Shown here one piece after another: positions 23,329-33,730 of a stretch of DNA of 64,000 nucleotides. This stretch comes from Capsaspora owczarzaki ATCC 30864 (Eukaryota > Opisthokonta > Filasterea): assembly GCF_000151315.2 (NCBI RefSeq), contig NW_011887295.1:1237205-1301204 (forward strand). Reading direction: 5' to 3'. The position numbers and the translations under genes are program-made. The notes under the pieces were generated by a model, which ran no database searches, had not been told where the DNA came from, and saw only the letters and a program-made list of their open reading frames with translations. Positions within the stretch are counted from its first letter, which is position 1, and each line of letters begins with the position of its first letter.

Positions 23329-23601
23329 ATGTACATTTTCGTCAAGACCCTGACTGGCAAAACGATTTCGCTGGACGTCGAGCCGACCGCTACGATTGAT
23401 GCCGTCAAGGCTCAGGTTGCGGAACGGGAGGGCATCGAAGCAGAGGCCCAGTTGCTCATTTTCGGAGGCAAGCCGCTCACCAACGGCAACCTGATGGACT
23501 ATAACATTCATAAAGAGTGCACCCTCCACCTCGTCGTCCGCCTGAAGGGTGGCGCTGGCAAAACCCACTCGTCCGAGACTCGTTGCCGACGCTCAGAATA
23601 A
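23329..23601 (+). CDS. Divergent single ubiquitin-like protein with C-terminal extension
   Basis: Intronless, 90 aa, starting [12 protein letters not shown]. It aligns along all of ubiquitin with a one-residue deletion near position 55. It keeps L8, I44 and V70 (hydrophobic patch), K6, K11, K27, K48, K63, R72 and the diglycine. It changes R42 to L, K29 to Q, K33 to R and R74 to K. After the diglycine come 15 residues ending RCRRSE, so it would need processing before conjugation. Ordinary ubiquitin is almost invariant, so this is either a specialised modifier or a decaying copy. The open frame and GC-rich codons favour a real gene. It is not NEDD8, which has Ala at position 72. Confidence 0.8.
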   Translation: MYIFVKTLTGKTISLDVEPTATIDAVKAQVAEREGIEAEAQLLIFGGKPLTNGNLMDYNIHKECTLHLVVRLKGGAGKTHSSETRCRRSE

Positions 23602-24091
23602 GGCAGACCTTGATTCTGTTCACTGATTTCTCGCTAGCGACCAGTTTTGTTGATACTACAATTTTCTTGCTTTAGATGCCTTCCCTACAGCTTACAAGAC
23701 TACAGCTTACAAGAGCTCTGCTTGACCACCGATTTGTTGAATACAGCAACCTTTCGTTCGAAACAGCGTCCTTCTTCAGGTTCCCTCCAATTGTTCGCTG
23801 TGTGGTTTGGAGCGTTTTTGCTGTCGGAGACAGAGGAAGGGGAGGCGGCGGGAGAGAAGCCGCGGAGGAGGTGCAATCCCGTTTTGTTTTGAAATCTGCG
23901 CCTTTCTAAGGTTGCGCTCTCGGTAGCATTTCTTTTCAAGTCATTTTTTATTTTCAAACCACAGGATGCAATTTCAAAAAGAGGGGTTGCTCCAAACATC
24001 GTAAACATCTTGAGCAAACCCCATGCACGATCAAGACAGACAAGACAGACCGACAGTCGGACAGGCTCATAGAGACAGTAGTTTTGCGATT
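23602..24091. other. Intergenic
   Basis: 490 bases between the ubiquitin-like stop and the facing stop of LRR receptor A. No coding, RNA or clear repeat signal seen. Confidence 0.65.
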
Positions 24092-27000
24092 TTACGCGAG
24101 GTCGGCATTCCCCTTTCGCGTCTCATAGGTTGGATTTGCAACGTTTGATTCGCGCGATTTAGCGACCGAGCTGGTGGACGCCGCCTTTGAGGAACGGCGA
24201 CGTCGAAGGACCACAATCAACGCAACCAGCAAGACGAGAGCGAGCACGCCGCCAATCACTCCGCCAATAATAGCTCCGGAGGATGTATCACTTGACCCTT
24301 GGGGCACATTTGTCGCAGCAGCAGATGCAGCACTGGCAGCCGATGCACCACTGGCAGCCGATGCAGCACTGGCAGCCAATGCAGCACTGGCAGATGATGC
24401 AGACGCCTGTGAGGCGATTGACGCTGAAGACGCAACTGCAGCAATGGACGCGTTGGTCGCAGCCGATGCGAGGCAGAAGCCGCTCATCATCTCATAACCT
24501 TCATAGCATTGAGTGCAGGGATCAGATGAAGTGCAGGTCAGGCAGTTGACCCCGCAGCACGCACTGGAGCCAGCGTCATAGCAGGTGGCACAAACTGTAT
24601 CGCACGCTGCGATGCACAAAAGAAAGAAAGAAAAAAGTCAGAGAAACGATTACATGGCGGATTGCAACCGCGTGAAGCTGTCAAACGTACGGAACGGTTC
24701 GTCAACACTGCCGTATGTGCTGGGCGGAGCAACAGTGTTTCCACCAACGGCAAAGTTGTTGGGTTTCAAGGATTGGTCTCCAGAGTCTGACATATACAAG
24801 CCGTTGGGCAAGCCCTGAAACAGGCCAGGCGGCAGAGTGGTGAAGGGGTTGTCATTCAAATACCTAAGAGCAACTTGAAGTGAGAGGCGACTCGAACACA
24901 TTCAACTCAGAGCAATTGCTTACAAGTCACTCAGCGCAGTCAAGCGTGTGAATGCAGAGGCCTCAATGCTAGTGATCTGGTTGGCGGACAAATCTCTACA
25001 AGTTGTAGATACAGTCGCAAACGAGTGAGCAGGTTGTTGTGGGATTCTTCACGTCGTTACTTGCGTACAGGTAATTCAGCGCAGTCAGGCTTGCGAATAC
25101 GTTTGCAGAGATTGTGGTGATCTGGTTGAGACTCAAATAGCTACAGATAGAGTCGTCACGAATGAGCCGTTTGTCAGAGATTTTTCAGGTCCTTGGTTTG
25201 TACTTACAGGCTAGTCAGTGCAGTCAGGGCCGTGAATGCATTCACAGGCATGACGGTGATCGAGGCTTCTCTTAGATCCCTGCAGATAGCGTCACAAACG
25301 AGTGAGCAGTTTGTTCGTGATTCTTCCTGGCCTCTCTTGCTTACAAGTCGATCAGCGCAGTAAGGCCTGCGAATGCATTCGCATCAATGCTGGCGAGCTG
25401 GTTTTGCTGCAAAAACCTAAGCAGAGTCACAAACGAGTGAGTCGCTTGTGCTGAATTCATCCTGGCCTCGCTTGCTTACAATCCGGTCAGCGCAGTAAGG
25501 CTTGCAAAAGCATTGGCAGGAATGTTGGTGATCTGGTTTTCGTTCAGATATCTACAGATAGAGTCGCGAACAAGTGAGCAGTTCGTGTGCGATTCTTCAT
25601 GCCTTTGATTGCTCACAGAAAATTCAGCGCAGTCAGGCTTGCAATTGCATTGGCAGGAATGACGGTGATCAGGTTACCGGATAAATCTCTGCCAAAAATA
25701 GAGTCGCCAACAACAACAAGTCAGCCGTTGGTGTGTGCGTCCTCATGTCTGTACTTCCTCATGTCTTTGCTGGCTTACAAGGAATCCAGAACAGACAGGC
25801 CTGAGAAAGCGTTTGCAAATATGGTGGTGATCTTGTTGGCGTAGAGCTTCCTACATGTCGTCACACAGAAAAACAAAAGTGAGCTCTTTCGCATGTGGTT
25901 CTTCATGACTTTGGCTTGCTTACAGGTCAGTCAGCCCGGGCAGGTTTGTGAACGCATTGACCGGAATGACGGTGATCTCGTTGTCGGATAAGTCTCTGCA
26001 AATAGAGTCGCCAACAAGTCAGCCATTTTATGTTTGAGTCTTCCTGTCGTTGCCTGCTTACAAGGCGCTCAGCGCAGGTAGATTTGTGAATGCGTTTGAA
26101 GAAATGCTCGTGATCGAGTTGGATTTGAGTCTCCTGCAGGTAGAGTCGCCAGCAAGTCAGCCATTTGTGTGCCGGTGCATTCTGTCATTGCTTGCTTACA
26201 GGGAGGACAGCGCAGGCAGATTTGTGAATGCGTTTGAAGAAATGCTCGTGATCGAGTTGGATTGGAGTCTCCTGCAGGTAGAGTCGCCAGCAAGTCAGCC
26301 ATTTGTGTGGGGGTGCATTCTGTCATTGCTTGCTTACAGGGAGGACAGCGCAGGCAGATTTGTAAATACGTTTGCCGAAATGCTAGTGATTTGGTTGGAC
26401 GGCAGATACCTACAGATAGGAATCACGAACGTGAGTGAGCCGTTTCCGTGGTTCTACATGAATTGGCTTGCTTACAGGGAGGACAGCGCAGTCAGGCCAT
26501 TGAATGCGTTTGAGGAAATGACGGTGATCGAGTTTTGGGACAGATATCTACAGGTGGAATCGTGAATGAGTAAACTTTTGGTTGTGATTCGGCACGTCCT
26601 TTCTTCTTACAATTCGTTCAGCGCACTCAGGCCTGTAAATGAATTTGCAGAAATGCCGGTGATGTGATTCTGTACCATATTTCTGCAGATCGCAGATGCC
26701 AAAAACAGAAGAAAAAAAAGTGAGCCATTTATCTGTGATTCATCCTCTCTTTTTGTTTTGGCATTGCTTACAAGTAAGTCAGTGCGGTCAGGCCTGCGAA
26801 TGCAGAGGGGGAAATGCTGGTGATCGCGTTGTTCTGCAGCTCCCTACAGATAGGAATCGCGAACGTGAGTGAGCCGTTTTCCGTGATTCTACATGAATTG
26901 GCTTGCTTACAAGTCTGTCAGCGCAGGCATGCCTGCGAATGCGTTTGCCACAATGCTGGTGAGCTGATTGCGGTCCAGTTGCCTACAGATAGACTCACAG

Positions 27001-27983
27001 TCGAGTGAGTCATTGGTGCGTGATTCTTTAACTCTTTTCTCTCTTACATTGAGTTCAGCGCAGTCAGGCCTGCGAATGCGTTTGCCGTAATGTTGGGGAG
27101 CGGGTTGCTGTACATCCATCTACAGATAGATGTCCGCACACACGAGTAAGTCTTGCGCAAGCGGTGATTCGCATGCCATTGCTTGCTTACAACTGTGTCA
27201 GCGCGCTCAGGCCTGCGAATGCGTTTGCGGAAATGGAGGTGATCTGGTTGGTGTACAGCCATCTACAGTACGGATCGAGTCGCATTCGAGTGAGCCATTT
27301 GTCTGTGATTCGCCACGTCTTTGCTTTTGCTTACAATTGCTGCAGACTTGCAAGGCCTGTGAATGCGTTCTCGGGAATGGTGGTGATCTGGTTGCCTTTC
27401 AAATCCCTACAAGATGCAGCCGCCATAAAACGAGTCAGCCGTTGGTGCGAGGAGAGGGGGGGGGGGCGCGATTCGCGTGTCATTTGCTGGCTTACAAAAG
27501 AGTAAGCGCACTCAGACCTGCGAAAGCGTTTGCAGATAGTCCGGTGATCTGGTTGTTGTACAGACGCCTGCATGCAGACAATGTCGAAAAATCAAATAAG
27601 CCATTGTTTTGCTCAAGTGTGATTCTTTCTGTGTTTGCTTGCTCACAAGGACTCTAGCGCAGTCAGGGTTGCGAATGCGTTTGCGGGAATGCTGGTGATC
27701 GGGTTGCTGCTCAGAAACCTATCGACCACATCATCTGAGTGAGGAGAGCAATTCATTTCAATTCCAGCCATTCAGAGCAAATTTCGAGCAATATGGCGTA
27801 CAATGTCACTGTGGTGGCGGGAATTCCGCTTGGAACGGCTGAGAGACCTTTGGCATTGCAATCGACATCCGTTCCCGAGCAAGTGCACACGGTGCAAGCA
27901 TCGACCGCTTGTGCCAATTGGACGTGATAACTCACGCAGAGCGCAAGCAAAAGGAGACCAAAGGCAAACCCTTTTGGTGTCAT
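24092..27983 (-). CDS. LRR receptor A: type I membrane protein, short NPxY tail
   Basis: Minus strand, 23 exons, 769 aa. Exon 1 (27983-27802) encodes a signal peptide (MTPKGFAFGLLLLALCV) and an LRR N-cap (ACTVCTCSGTDVDC). Twenty exons of exactly 72 bases between 27718 and 24924 each encode one 24-residue leucine-rich repeat, all split in phase 2. Exon 24863-24691 gives the last repeat and a cap. The last exon (24606-24092) encodes a Cys-rich module (CATCYDAG, CLTCTSSDPCTQC), an Ala/Ser stalk, a membrane helix about 709-732, an RRRR stop-transfer and a 37-residue tail with NPTY (756-759). NPxY is a known PTB/clathrin-adaptor signal. No kinase or other enzyme domain is present. Paralogue of the neighbouring receptor B; gene symbol unknown. 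Likely a plasma-membrane adhesion or recognition receptor (inference). Confidence 0.9.
24924..27718 (-). repeat. LRR exon array A (20 x 72-base exons)
   Basis: Twenty 72-base exons with plus-strand left ends at 24924, 25069, 25208, 25345, 25480, 25617, 25779, 25924, 26062, 26200, 26338, 26476, 26611, 26772, 26911, 27048, 27191, 27335, 27496 and 27647. Introns are about 63-90 bases, mostly with donor GTAAGC and acceptors such as CTGTAG. Every intron is phase 2, so any exon-intron unit can be gained or lost without breaking the frame. Confidence 0.93.
26062..26409 (-). repeat. 138-base near-identical exon+intron tandem units
   Basis: Units starting at 26062 and 26200 are almost identical through both exon and intron, and the unit at 26338 starts the same way before diverging. 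The spacing is 138 bases each time, and the exon at 26476 keeps it. Intron identity as well as exon identity points to recent unequal exchange. Confidence 0.88.
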
Positions 27984-29902
27984 CTGAGAGGCATTTCCAG
28001 TTCAGAGTGAGCTCGCAGCAGTTTTAACAACAGTCGCCCGCAACGTCACAGTGCTACAAGCCGTGTTGTGTATGCGCCTTCCAGTATGTTTCCAATCTTC
28101 AGAGAGGGGGGGGTAGAGAGAAAGAGAGAGAGTGTGTGTGTGTCTTGTCAGCCGAGTGTTCAAGGGGGGTTTGTGTAAAATTCACAAGTTTTTGCAGTGA
28201 AATGTGTGGTTGCATGTTTTCTCGCCCCTTTATCGACTCCCCCAACACCCCCGCGCGCGCCTTTCATGGTCACTTCCACTGCTTTGTGCATTTCTACAGA
28301 ATCTGCTCATCAAGCAGGAAAGAGGCGACACACCAGCTCGATCACGCAAGCTTCTATTCCTTTTTTTGGTGGTTTTCTGTTTGTTCGATTTTCACGGAAC
28401 AGTCCCACGCCTGTTCATTCCGCTTCGTCACTCTTTCTGCTTGAGTTTGCTATCTTGCAGCAGCAGAGCTTATCCACGGATCAGATGAGAAAGAGCGAGA
28501 GAGAGAGAAAAAAAAAGAATCGAAAGAATGCAAGACAGCGGAAGAATGCAATCCTCGCAGACTCAGCCAACAACCCCCGCTTATTGCGCATTGTTCGCCA
28601 TGCGGAAGGCAAAAGCAAGATGGGGATTGTTCCGGTGGGGGGGGGTTTGGAAGGTGCGCGTTTGCTTACTTTGGAGAGAAGAAAAGCAAGAAAAGGAAAA
28701 GCAAGAGAAAATGAGAAACAAGAAAAAAAAAAAAAAAAAGGAGTGTGGTCACTCACGCTCTCTGCAATCATTCAATCATTCAAACATTCAATAAAAGGCA
28801 AAATGTGTGTTTTGGTGGTGTTTTGTGTTAATTTTGAACAAAAAGGAACCGTTTCGGGAACCTGAGAAGAAGAAAGTGCAAACCGCAGGAATGAAATTGA
28901 AAAATACAAAAAAAAAAAAAAGTGTGGATTGGCCACCAACTCCGATCGCGTGGCAATGGAGTTTGCGATTTGGTCATCCTTTGTTGGCCTGCTTGAGACT
29001 CTGCACGCGTGCACCATCCAGTTGACACGATGTGCAACTGCGCACCGCATCTCATTCCCGTTAATATTCGACAAGTCAAACACACAAGAGCAAAAGGCAA
29101 AAAAAAAAAAAAAAAAAAACCTAAACCCCCGCATTTTGATGACAACTCCAGGCACATCGACAGCCACTTGCGAATGGACAGCATTGATTGCTTCACCGGT
29201 ATCGTGCAGTGCCATTTGAGACGAGTGAAGCACAAGTACAGCTGGGGCGTTGGGACAGGGAAAACGGAGAGAAAAAAAAAAGAAACATTAAAAAAAAAAT
29301 AAAAAACGAGGAAAAAGGCGCGCCTGACCGCGATAGTTGCGTTGCTCATTTGTCAATGCCCACGAGCGGCAATTATGCACTTCAACGATAGCCGATCGAT
29401 TCACAAGCCCTCGACTTCAACGCATGCACAGGAAGAGCCATATCCCAAGAGGAGAGAAACAACCGAGGCAAGCCACAAAAACAAACAAAACAACAATCCG
29501 ATCCAATCTCAAGAGTATGTCACGCCCCAACACCTTAACACCTTGCTCTTTGTGCTGACTTTGTATCGACCTTGATTCGTCGACTTCGAACGGATCTGGC
29601 AGCCCCAATCGGAGACGAGTCAACTACAAGTACAGCTGAGATGCTCTGGGATGGCATGATCTTCCTTTTATCGAGATTGCTCACACAAACGATCTCTCCC
29701 AGTTTCATGGCTTTGCTTCAAAACAAAAAGTCTCGTCGAATAGAACATCAGACCAAGCATACATCAAAGTGAAACGCCCGGAACCAAAAAAAAAACACAA
29801 ACAAACAAGCAAACATAAAAGCAAACAGGAAATCACAAAACGACGAGGGGGAAAATCACGAACGAGAAAATCGAGCAAACTTTCGACGCTCAAATCGGCG
29901 AT
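27984..29902. other. Intergenic between the two LRR receptor genes
   Basis: About 1.9 kb containing receptor A's promoter and receptor B's 3' flank. Includes GA-rich and poly-A stretches. A motif of the form GAGACGAGT...ACAAGTACAGCTG appears twice (about 29218-29247 and 29613-29642). Open frames of up to about 220 codons here have low-complexity Lys/Glu or Phe content and AT-rich codons, so I do not call them genes. Confidence 0.65.
28003..28055 (-). promoter_or_regulatory. Promoter block shared with receptor B (copy A)
   Basis: Twenty bases upstream of receptor A's start. Contains CAGAGTGAGCTCGCA and, 16 bases further on, TCGCCCGCAACGTCACAG followed by TGCT (plus-strand reading). The same two pieces lie upstream of receptor B without the spacer. 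CGTCA is a CRE-like half-site, but factor identity is unknown. Confidence 0.6.
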
Positions 29903-32900
29903 TTACGCGTAATCGACCTGCCCAGATTGCGTGGAAGGTGCAGCATCGATCGTCGCGTAAGTAGTCGGCGAAGACTCGGAAGGCACGCGAACAGACGAGG
30001 GATTGGGCAGCGAAGGGTCGGCGTACTCGACACCGCTGCCTGACGCGTGCGTTGCACTGGAGGTATCCACGGTTGTATTGGCATACACAAGTTCCGAAGA
30101 ACCCATTGGAGCCTGGGGCGTTGAGCTAACATCTTCGTACAGGGCATGGTTTGCAGACAAGGATTCGTAGGCGGGATTCGCAATGTTTGACACCATGTCG
30201 CTGTGATCGGCAGTCTGGTAAGTCGGTTCGGAGCGGGATGCTGATTCGCGAAGTTTGCTGGCCACATTGGTGGTTGCCAATGCTTTTGACGAGCGACGAC
30301 GCCGAAGGGCCACAAACAGCGCAACCAGCATGAGGAGGGCAAACACGCCACCAATCACTCCGCCAATAATAGGTCCAGAAGATGCACCACTTGACTCGCT
30401 TGCAGCATTGGACGCAGCAGATGCGGCAGATGCAGCTGCGGCAGATGCAGCGGATGCAGCAGATGTCTGCCACACGGTCGAAGCAGAGGCAGCCGATGCG
30501 GATGCTTGTGAGGCGACTGAGACTGAGGACGCAGAAGCAAGGGAAGCAAACGATGCCGAGAGTGCCGAGGTCGCGGAAACATCCGAGGCGACAGATGCAG
30601 TCGAGGCAGAAGCGAGGGAAGCGAGCGAAATGCATGCTCCACTCATCATCACAAAGCCTTCATAGCACTGAGTGCAGGGATCAGATGAAGTGCAGGTCAG
30701 GCAGTTCGCTGCGCAGCACGCACCGGACCCAGCGTCATAGCAGGTGGCGCAAGCTGTATCACACTCTGCCGTACAAAATGTCAGTGAAATGCTCGAACGG
30801 GGATGGCAGTCATATTCGGAACTTACGGTATGGCGTGTCTGCAGTGCCGTATGTGCTGGGCGGAGCGACAGTGTTGTCACCAAATGTAAAGTTGTTGGGC
30901 TGCAGCGCTAGGGACCATGAGGATGAATGAAACGACAAACGCAAGCCATTTGGCAAGCCTTGAAACAGACCGGGCGGCAAAGTGGTGAAAAGATTGCCAT
31001 TCAAGGTCCTACAAGATCAACTTAGGTGAATCAAACACGTGTATGAGAGGTGAATCAAACACGTGCAATGAAAGCCGTTTCTTACAGGCCAACCAGTGCA
31101 GTCAGGTCTGCGAATGCAGTGGCGGGAACACTGGTGATTTGGTTGCCATCGAGCCGCCTACAAACCAAGTTGCAACGAGTGAGCCATAGGTGGGCGACTC
31201 TTTCATGCTGTTTGCTTGCTTACAAGTACTGCAACGCAGTCAAGCTTGTGAATGCGTCTACTGGAATGCTAGTGATCTGGTTGAGACCGAGATACCTAGA
31301 GATAGCATCGCCAAAGAGTGAACCACCATTTGTTGCTTTGTGTGCAATTCTTCAAGCTTTTGGCTTGCTTACAAGTACTGCAACGCAGTCAGGCCTGTAA
31401 ACGCGTTCGCGGAAATGCTAGTGATCGTGTTGTTGTCCAGCGCCCTATGGAGTCGTAAACAAGTGAGGCATTTACATGTGATGATTCCGGTCTTGGTTCG
31501 CTTACAAGAGAATCAGCGCATTCATGCTTGCAAAGGCGCCCGCGGGAATGGTGGTGATCAAGTTGCTGGATAGAACCCTACAAGGAGTCCCCAAACGACT
31601 GAGCCATCGGTGTGATGCTTCATGTCTTTGCTTGCTTACAAGCCTCCCAGCGCAGTCAGGCCTGCGAATTCGTCTGCGGAAACGCTGCTGATCAGGTTTT
31701 TGGATAGATCTCTACAGGTATAGGCGCGCAAACGAATGAGTCGTATGTGCGAAATTCTTCGGTGCCTTTTGCTGCTGCTTACACTCCTGCCCCCGCAGGA
31801 AGCCTTGCGAGTGCGTCTGCGGGAATGCTGGTCAGCCTGTTGGCGCCCAGGTGGCTGTAGAGAAAGTCGCAAACGAGTCAGCCGTTTGTGTGATTGTCGT
31901 GACTATGCCTTGCTTACACGTAAAGCAACGCAGTCAAGCCTGAGAATGTGTTTGCAGAGAGGCTGTTGATCTGGTTGACGGACAGATCCCTACATGCAAT
32001 CGTAAAATGAGGCAGCCGTTTGTGTATGATTCTTTTTTGTCTTTTTTGCTTTCTTACAGCGCAGTCAGCGCAGTTAGGCCTGTGAACGCGGTTGCGGAAA
32101 TGCTCGTGATCAGGTTGTTCTGCAAATATCTTTAGATAGAGTGGCAACCAAGTGAGCCTTTTTGTGTGATTTTTCATGTCTTTGCATGCTTACATCATTT
32201 TCAGTGCCGACAGGCCAGTGAATGCATTGGCGGCAATGGTAGTGATCGGGTTGTCCCTCAAATTGCTACAGAAAAAGAGTCGCAAACGAGTGAGCCAGTT
32301 GTAGGTGACTTCCAGTCTTCGCTTTCTTACATTGAAGTCAGCGCAGTCAGGTCTGGAAATGTGTCGGCCGAAATGCTGGCGATCTGGCCTGCTTCCATCT
32401 GCCTACAGGTAGAATCGCAAGAGAGAACGAGTGAGCTGTTTACGTGTGGAGCTCTGTATCTCGTCTTTCTTACAAGCTCTCCAGGGCAGTCAGGCTGGCA
32501 AATGCCGCTGAAGGGAACACGGTCATCGGGTTGAGACCCAGCATCCTACAAACAGAGTGCACCAACGAGTTCAGCAGGTTGTTTTTGATTATTCTTGTCT
32601 TTGCTTGCTTACAGGGAGGTCAGCGCAGTCAGGCCATTGAATGCGTTTGCAGAAATGACAGTGAGCTGGTTGGAGGACAGACCTCTGCCGATAGAGTCGC
32701 AAACGAATGAGCCATTCGAGGGTGATTCTGCGCGTCGATGCTTGCTTACAACCCGTTCAGCGAGGTCAGGTCTGCAAACACGTTGTCGGGAATGCTAGTG
32801 ATCTGGTTGGTATTCAGTCTTCTACAGATCGAGTCGCGAAACACGCGTCAGCTGTTGATATTTGATGCAGCATGTTTGGTTGTTTTTTGCCTTTGCTTAC

Positions 32901-33645
32901 AATTGAGTCAGTGCACTCAGCCCTGTGAATGCGTTGGCGGGAATGCTGCTGATCTGGTTGACGAACAGGTCTCTACAGATCGAGTTGCAAAAACGAGTGA
33001 GAGCCGCTTGTGCGTGATGATTCATGTCTGTTGTTTTGCTTGCTTACAAGCTAGTCAGCGCAGCCAGGTCTGCGAATGCGTTGGCGGGAATGCTCGTGAT
33101 CTGGTTGGAAAAGAGTTGCCTACAGAGTATGTCGCAAACGAGTGAGATGGGGTTTGTGTGTTGAATTTTCTTGGCCCTTGCTTGCTTACAAGGTATTCAG
33201 CGCGGTCAACCCTGAGAATGCGTTGGCGGGAATGCTCGTGATTTGGTTGCCGTGCAGCATCCTTCAATATAGAGTCGCAACCAAGTGAGCAATTTGTGTG
33301 ATGCTTGCTGCCGTTGTTTGCTTACAAGGTTGCCAGCGCGGTCAAACCTGAGAATGCGTTGGCGGGAATGCTCGTGATTTGGTTGCTGTACAGACTCCTA
33401 TCGATCGAATGCCAATCAGCATGGGCAATGCTTCAATTCAAGTTTTGTTCAAACGGCAATACGTACAGGGTTGTGGTTTCGACCGGGATTCCGCTTGGAA
33501 TGGTCGTGAGCCCCCGTCCCTCGCATTGGACAGTAGTTCCCGAGCAAGTGCACACGGTGCAAGCATCGTCTGCTTGTGTCGGTTGGACGTGATAAATCAC
33601 GCAGAGCAGCAGGAAGAGACCAAAGGCAAAACCCTTCGGCGTCAT
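29903..33645 (-). CDS. LRR receptor B: type I membrane protein with tyrosine-motif tail
   Basis: Minus strand, 20 exons, 815 aa. Exon 1 (33645-33467) encodes a signal peptide and LRR N-cap (ACTVCTCSGTTVQC). Seventeen 72-base exons between 33397 and 31086 encode one leucine-rich repeat each. Exon 31008-30827 gives the cap. The last exon (30765-29903) carries the Cys-rich module, an Ala/Ser stalk, a helix about 660-682, RRRR and a 133-residue tail. Tail tyrosines: 711 (EPTYQTA), 728 (NPAYESL), 738 (ALYEDV), 756 (VYANTT), 776 (EYADPS), 798 (TTYATI), 814 (VDYA). By family rules NPxY suits PTB domains, YxN suits Grb2-type SH2, and TxYxxI matches the immunoreceptor switch motif. I chose this start by alignment with receptor A; an upstream in-frame ATG at 33708 would add 21 residues and bury the signal peptide. 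Probably signals by recruiting a separate tyrosine kinase (inference). Confidence 0.9.
31086..33397 (-). repeat. LRR exon array B (17 x 72-base exons)
   Basis: Seventeen 72-base exons with left ends at 31086, 31224, 31373, 31506, 31640, 31783, 31918, 32058, 32194, 32331, 32474, 32613, 32750, 32901, 33048, 33190 and 33326. All introns are phase 2. The exon at 31783 encodes a degenerate repeat ending PAGAG, where the others have leucine/alanine spacing. Confidence 0.92.
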
Positions 33646-33692
33646 CTGTAGGGGGGGGGAGAATGCGACATCGAATAGAACAAAGACATGAA

Positions 33693-33730
33693 CAGAGTGA
33701 GCTCGCACTCGCCCACAGCGTCACAGTGCT
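33693..33730 (-). promoter_or_regulatory. Promoter block shared with receptor A (copy B)
   Basis: Begins 47 bases upstream of receptor B's start. CAGAGTGAGCTCGCA runs directly into CTCGCCCACAGCGTCACAG and TGCT, matching the block upstream of receptor A apart from its spacer and two substitutions. A GTTGTGT stretch follows in both. Confidence 0.6.

Noticed and set aside
28197-28865. A 222-codon plus-strand open frame between the LRR genes
   Set aside because: Crosses GA-rich and poly-A sequence, gives Lys/Arg low complexity, and has AT-rich codons unlike all supported genes here.
24924-33397. Regular repeats with similar spacers, superficially like a CRISPR array
   Set aside because: The 'repeats' are 72-base exons encoding LRRs and the 'spacers' are introns with splice signals; the organism is eukaryotic.
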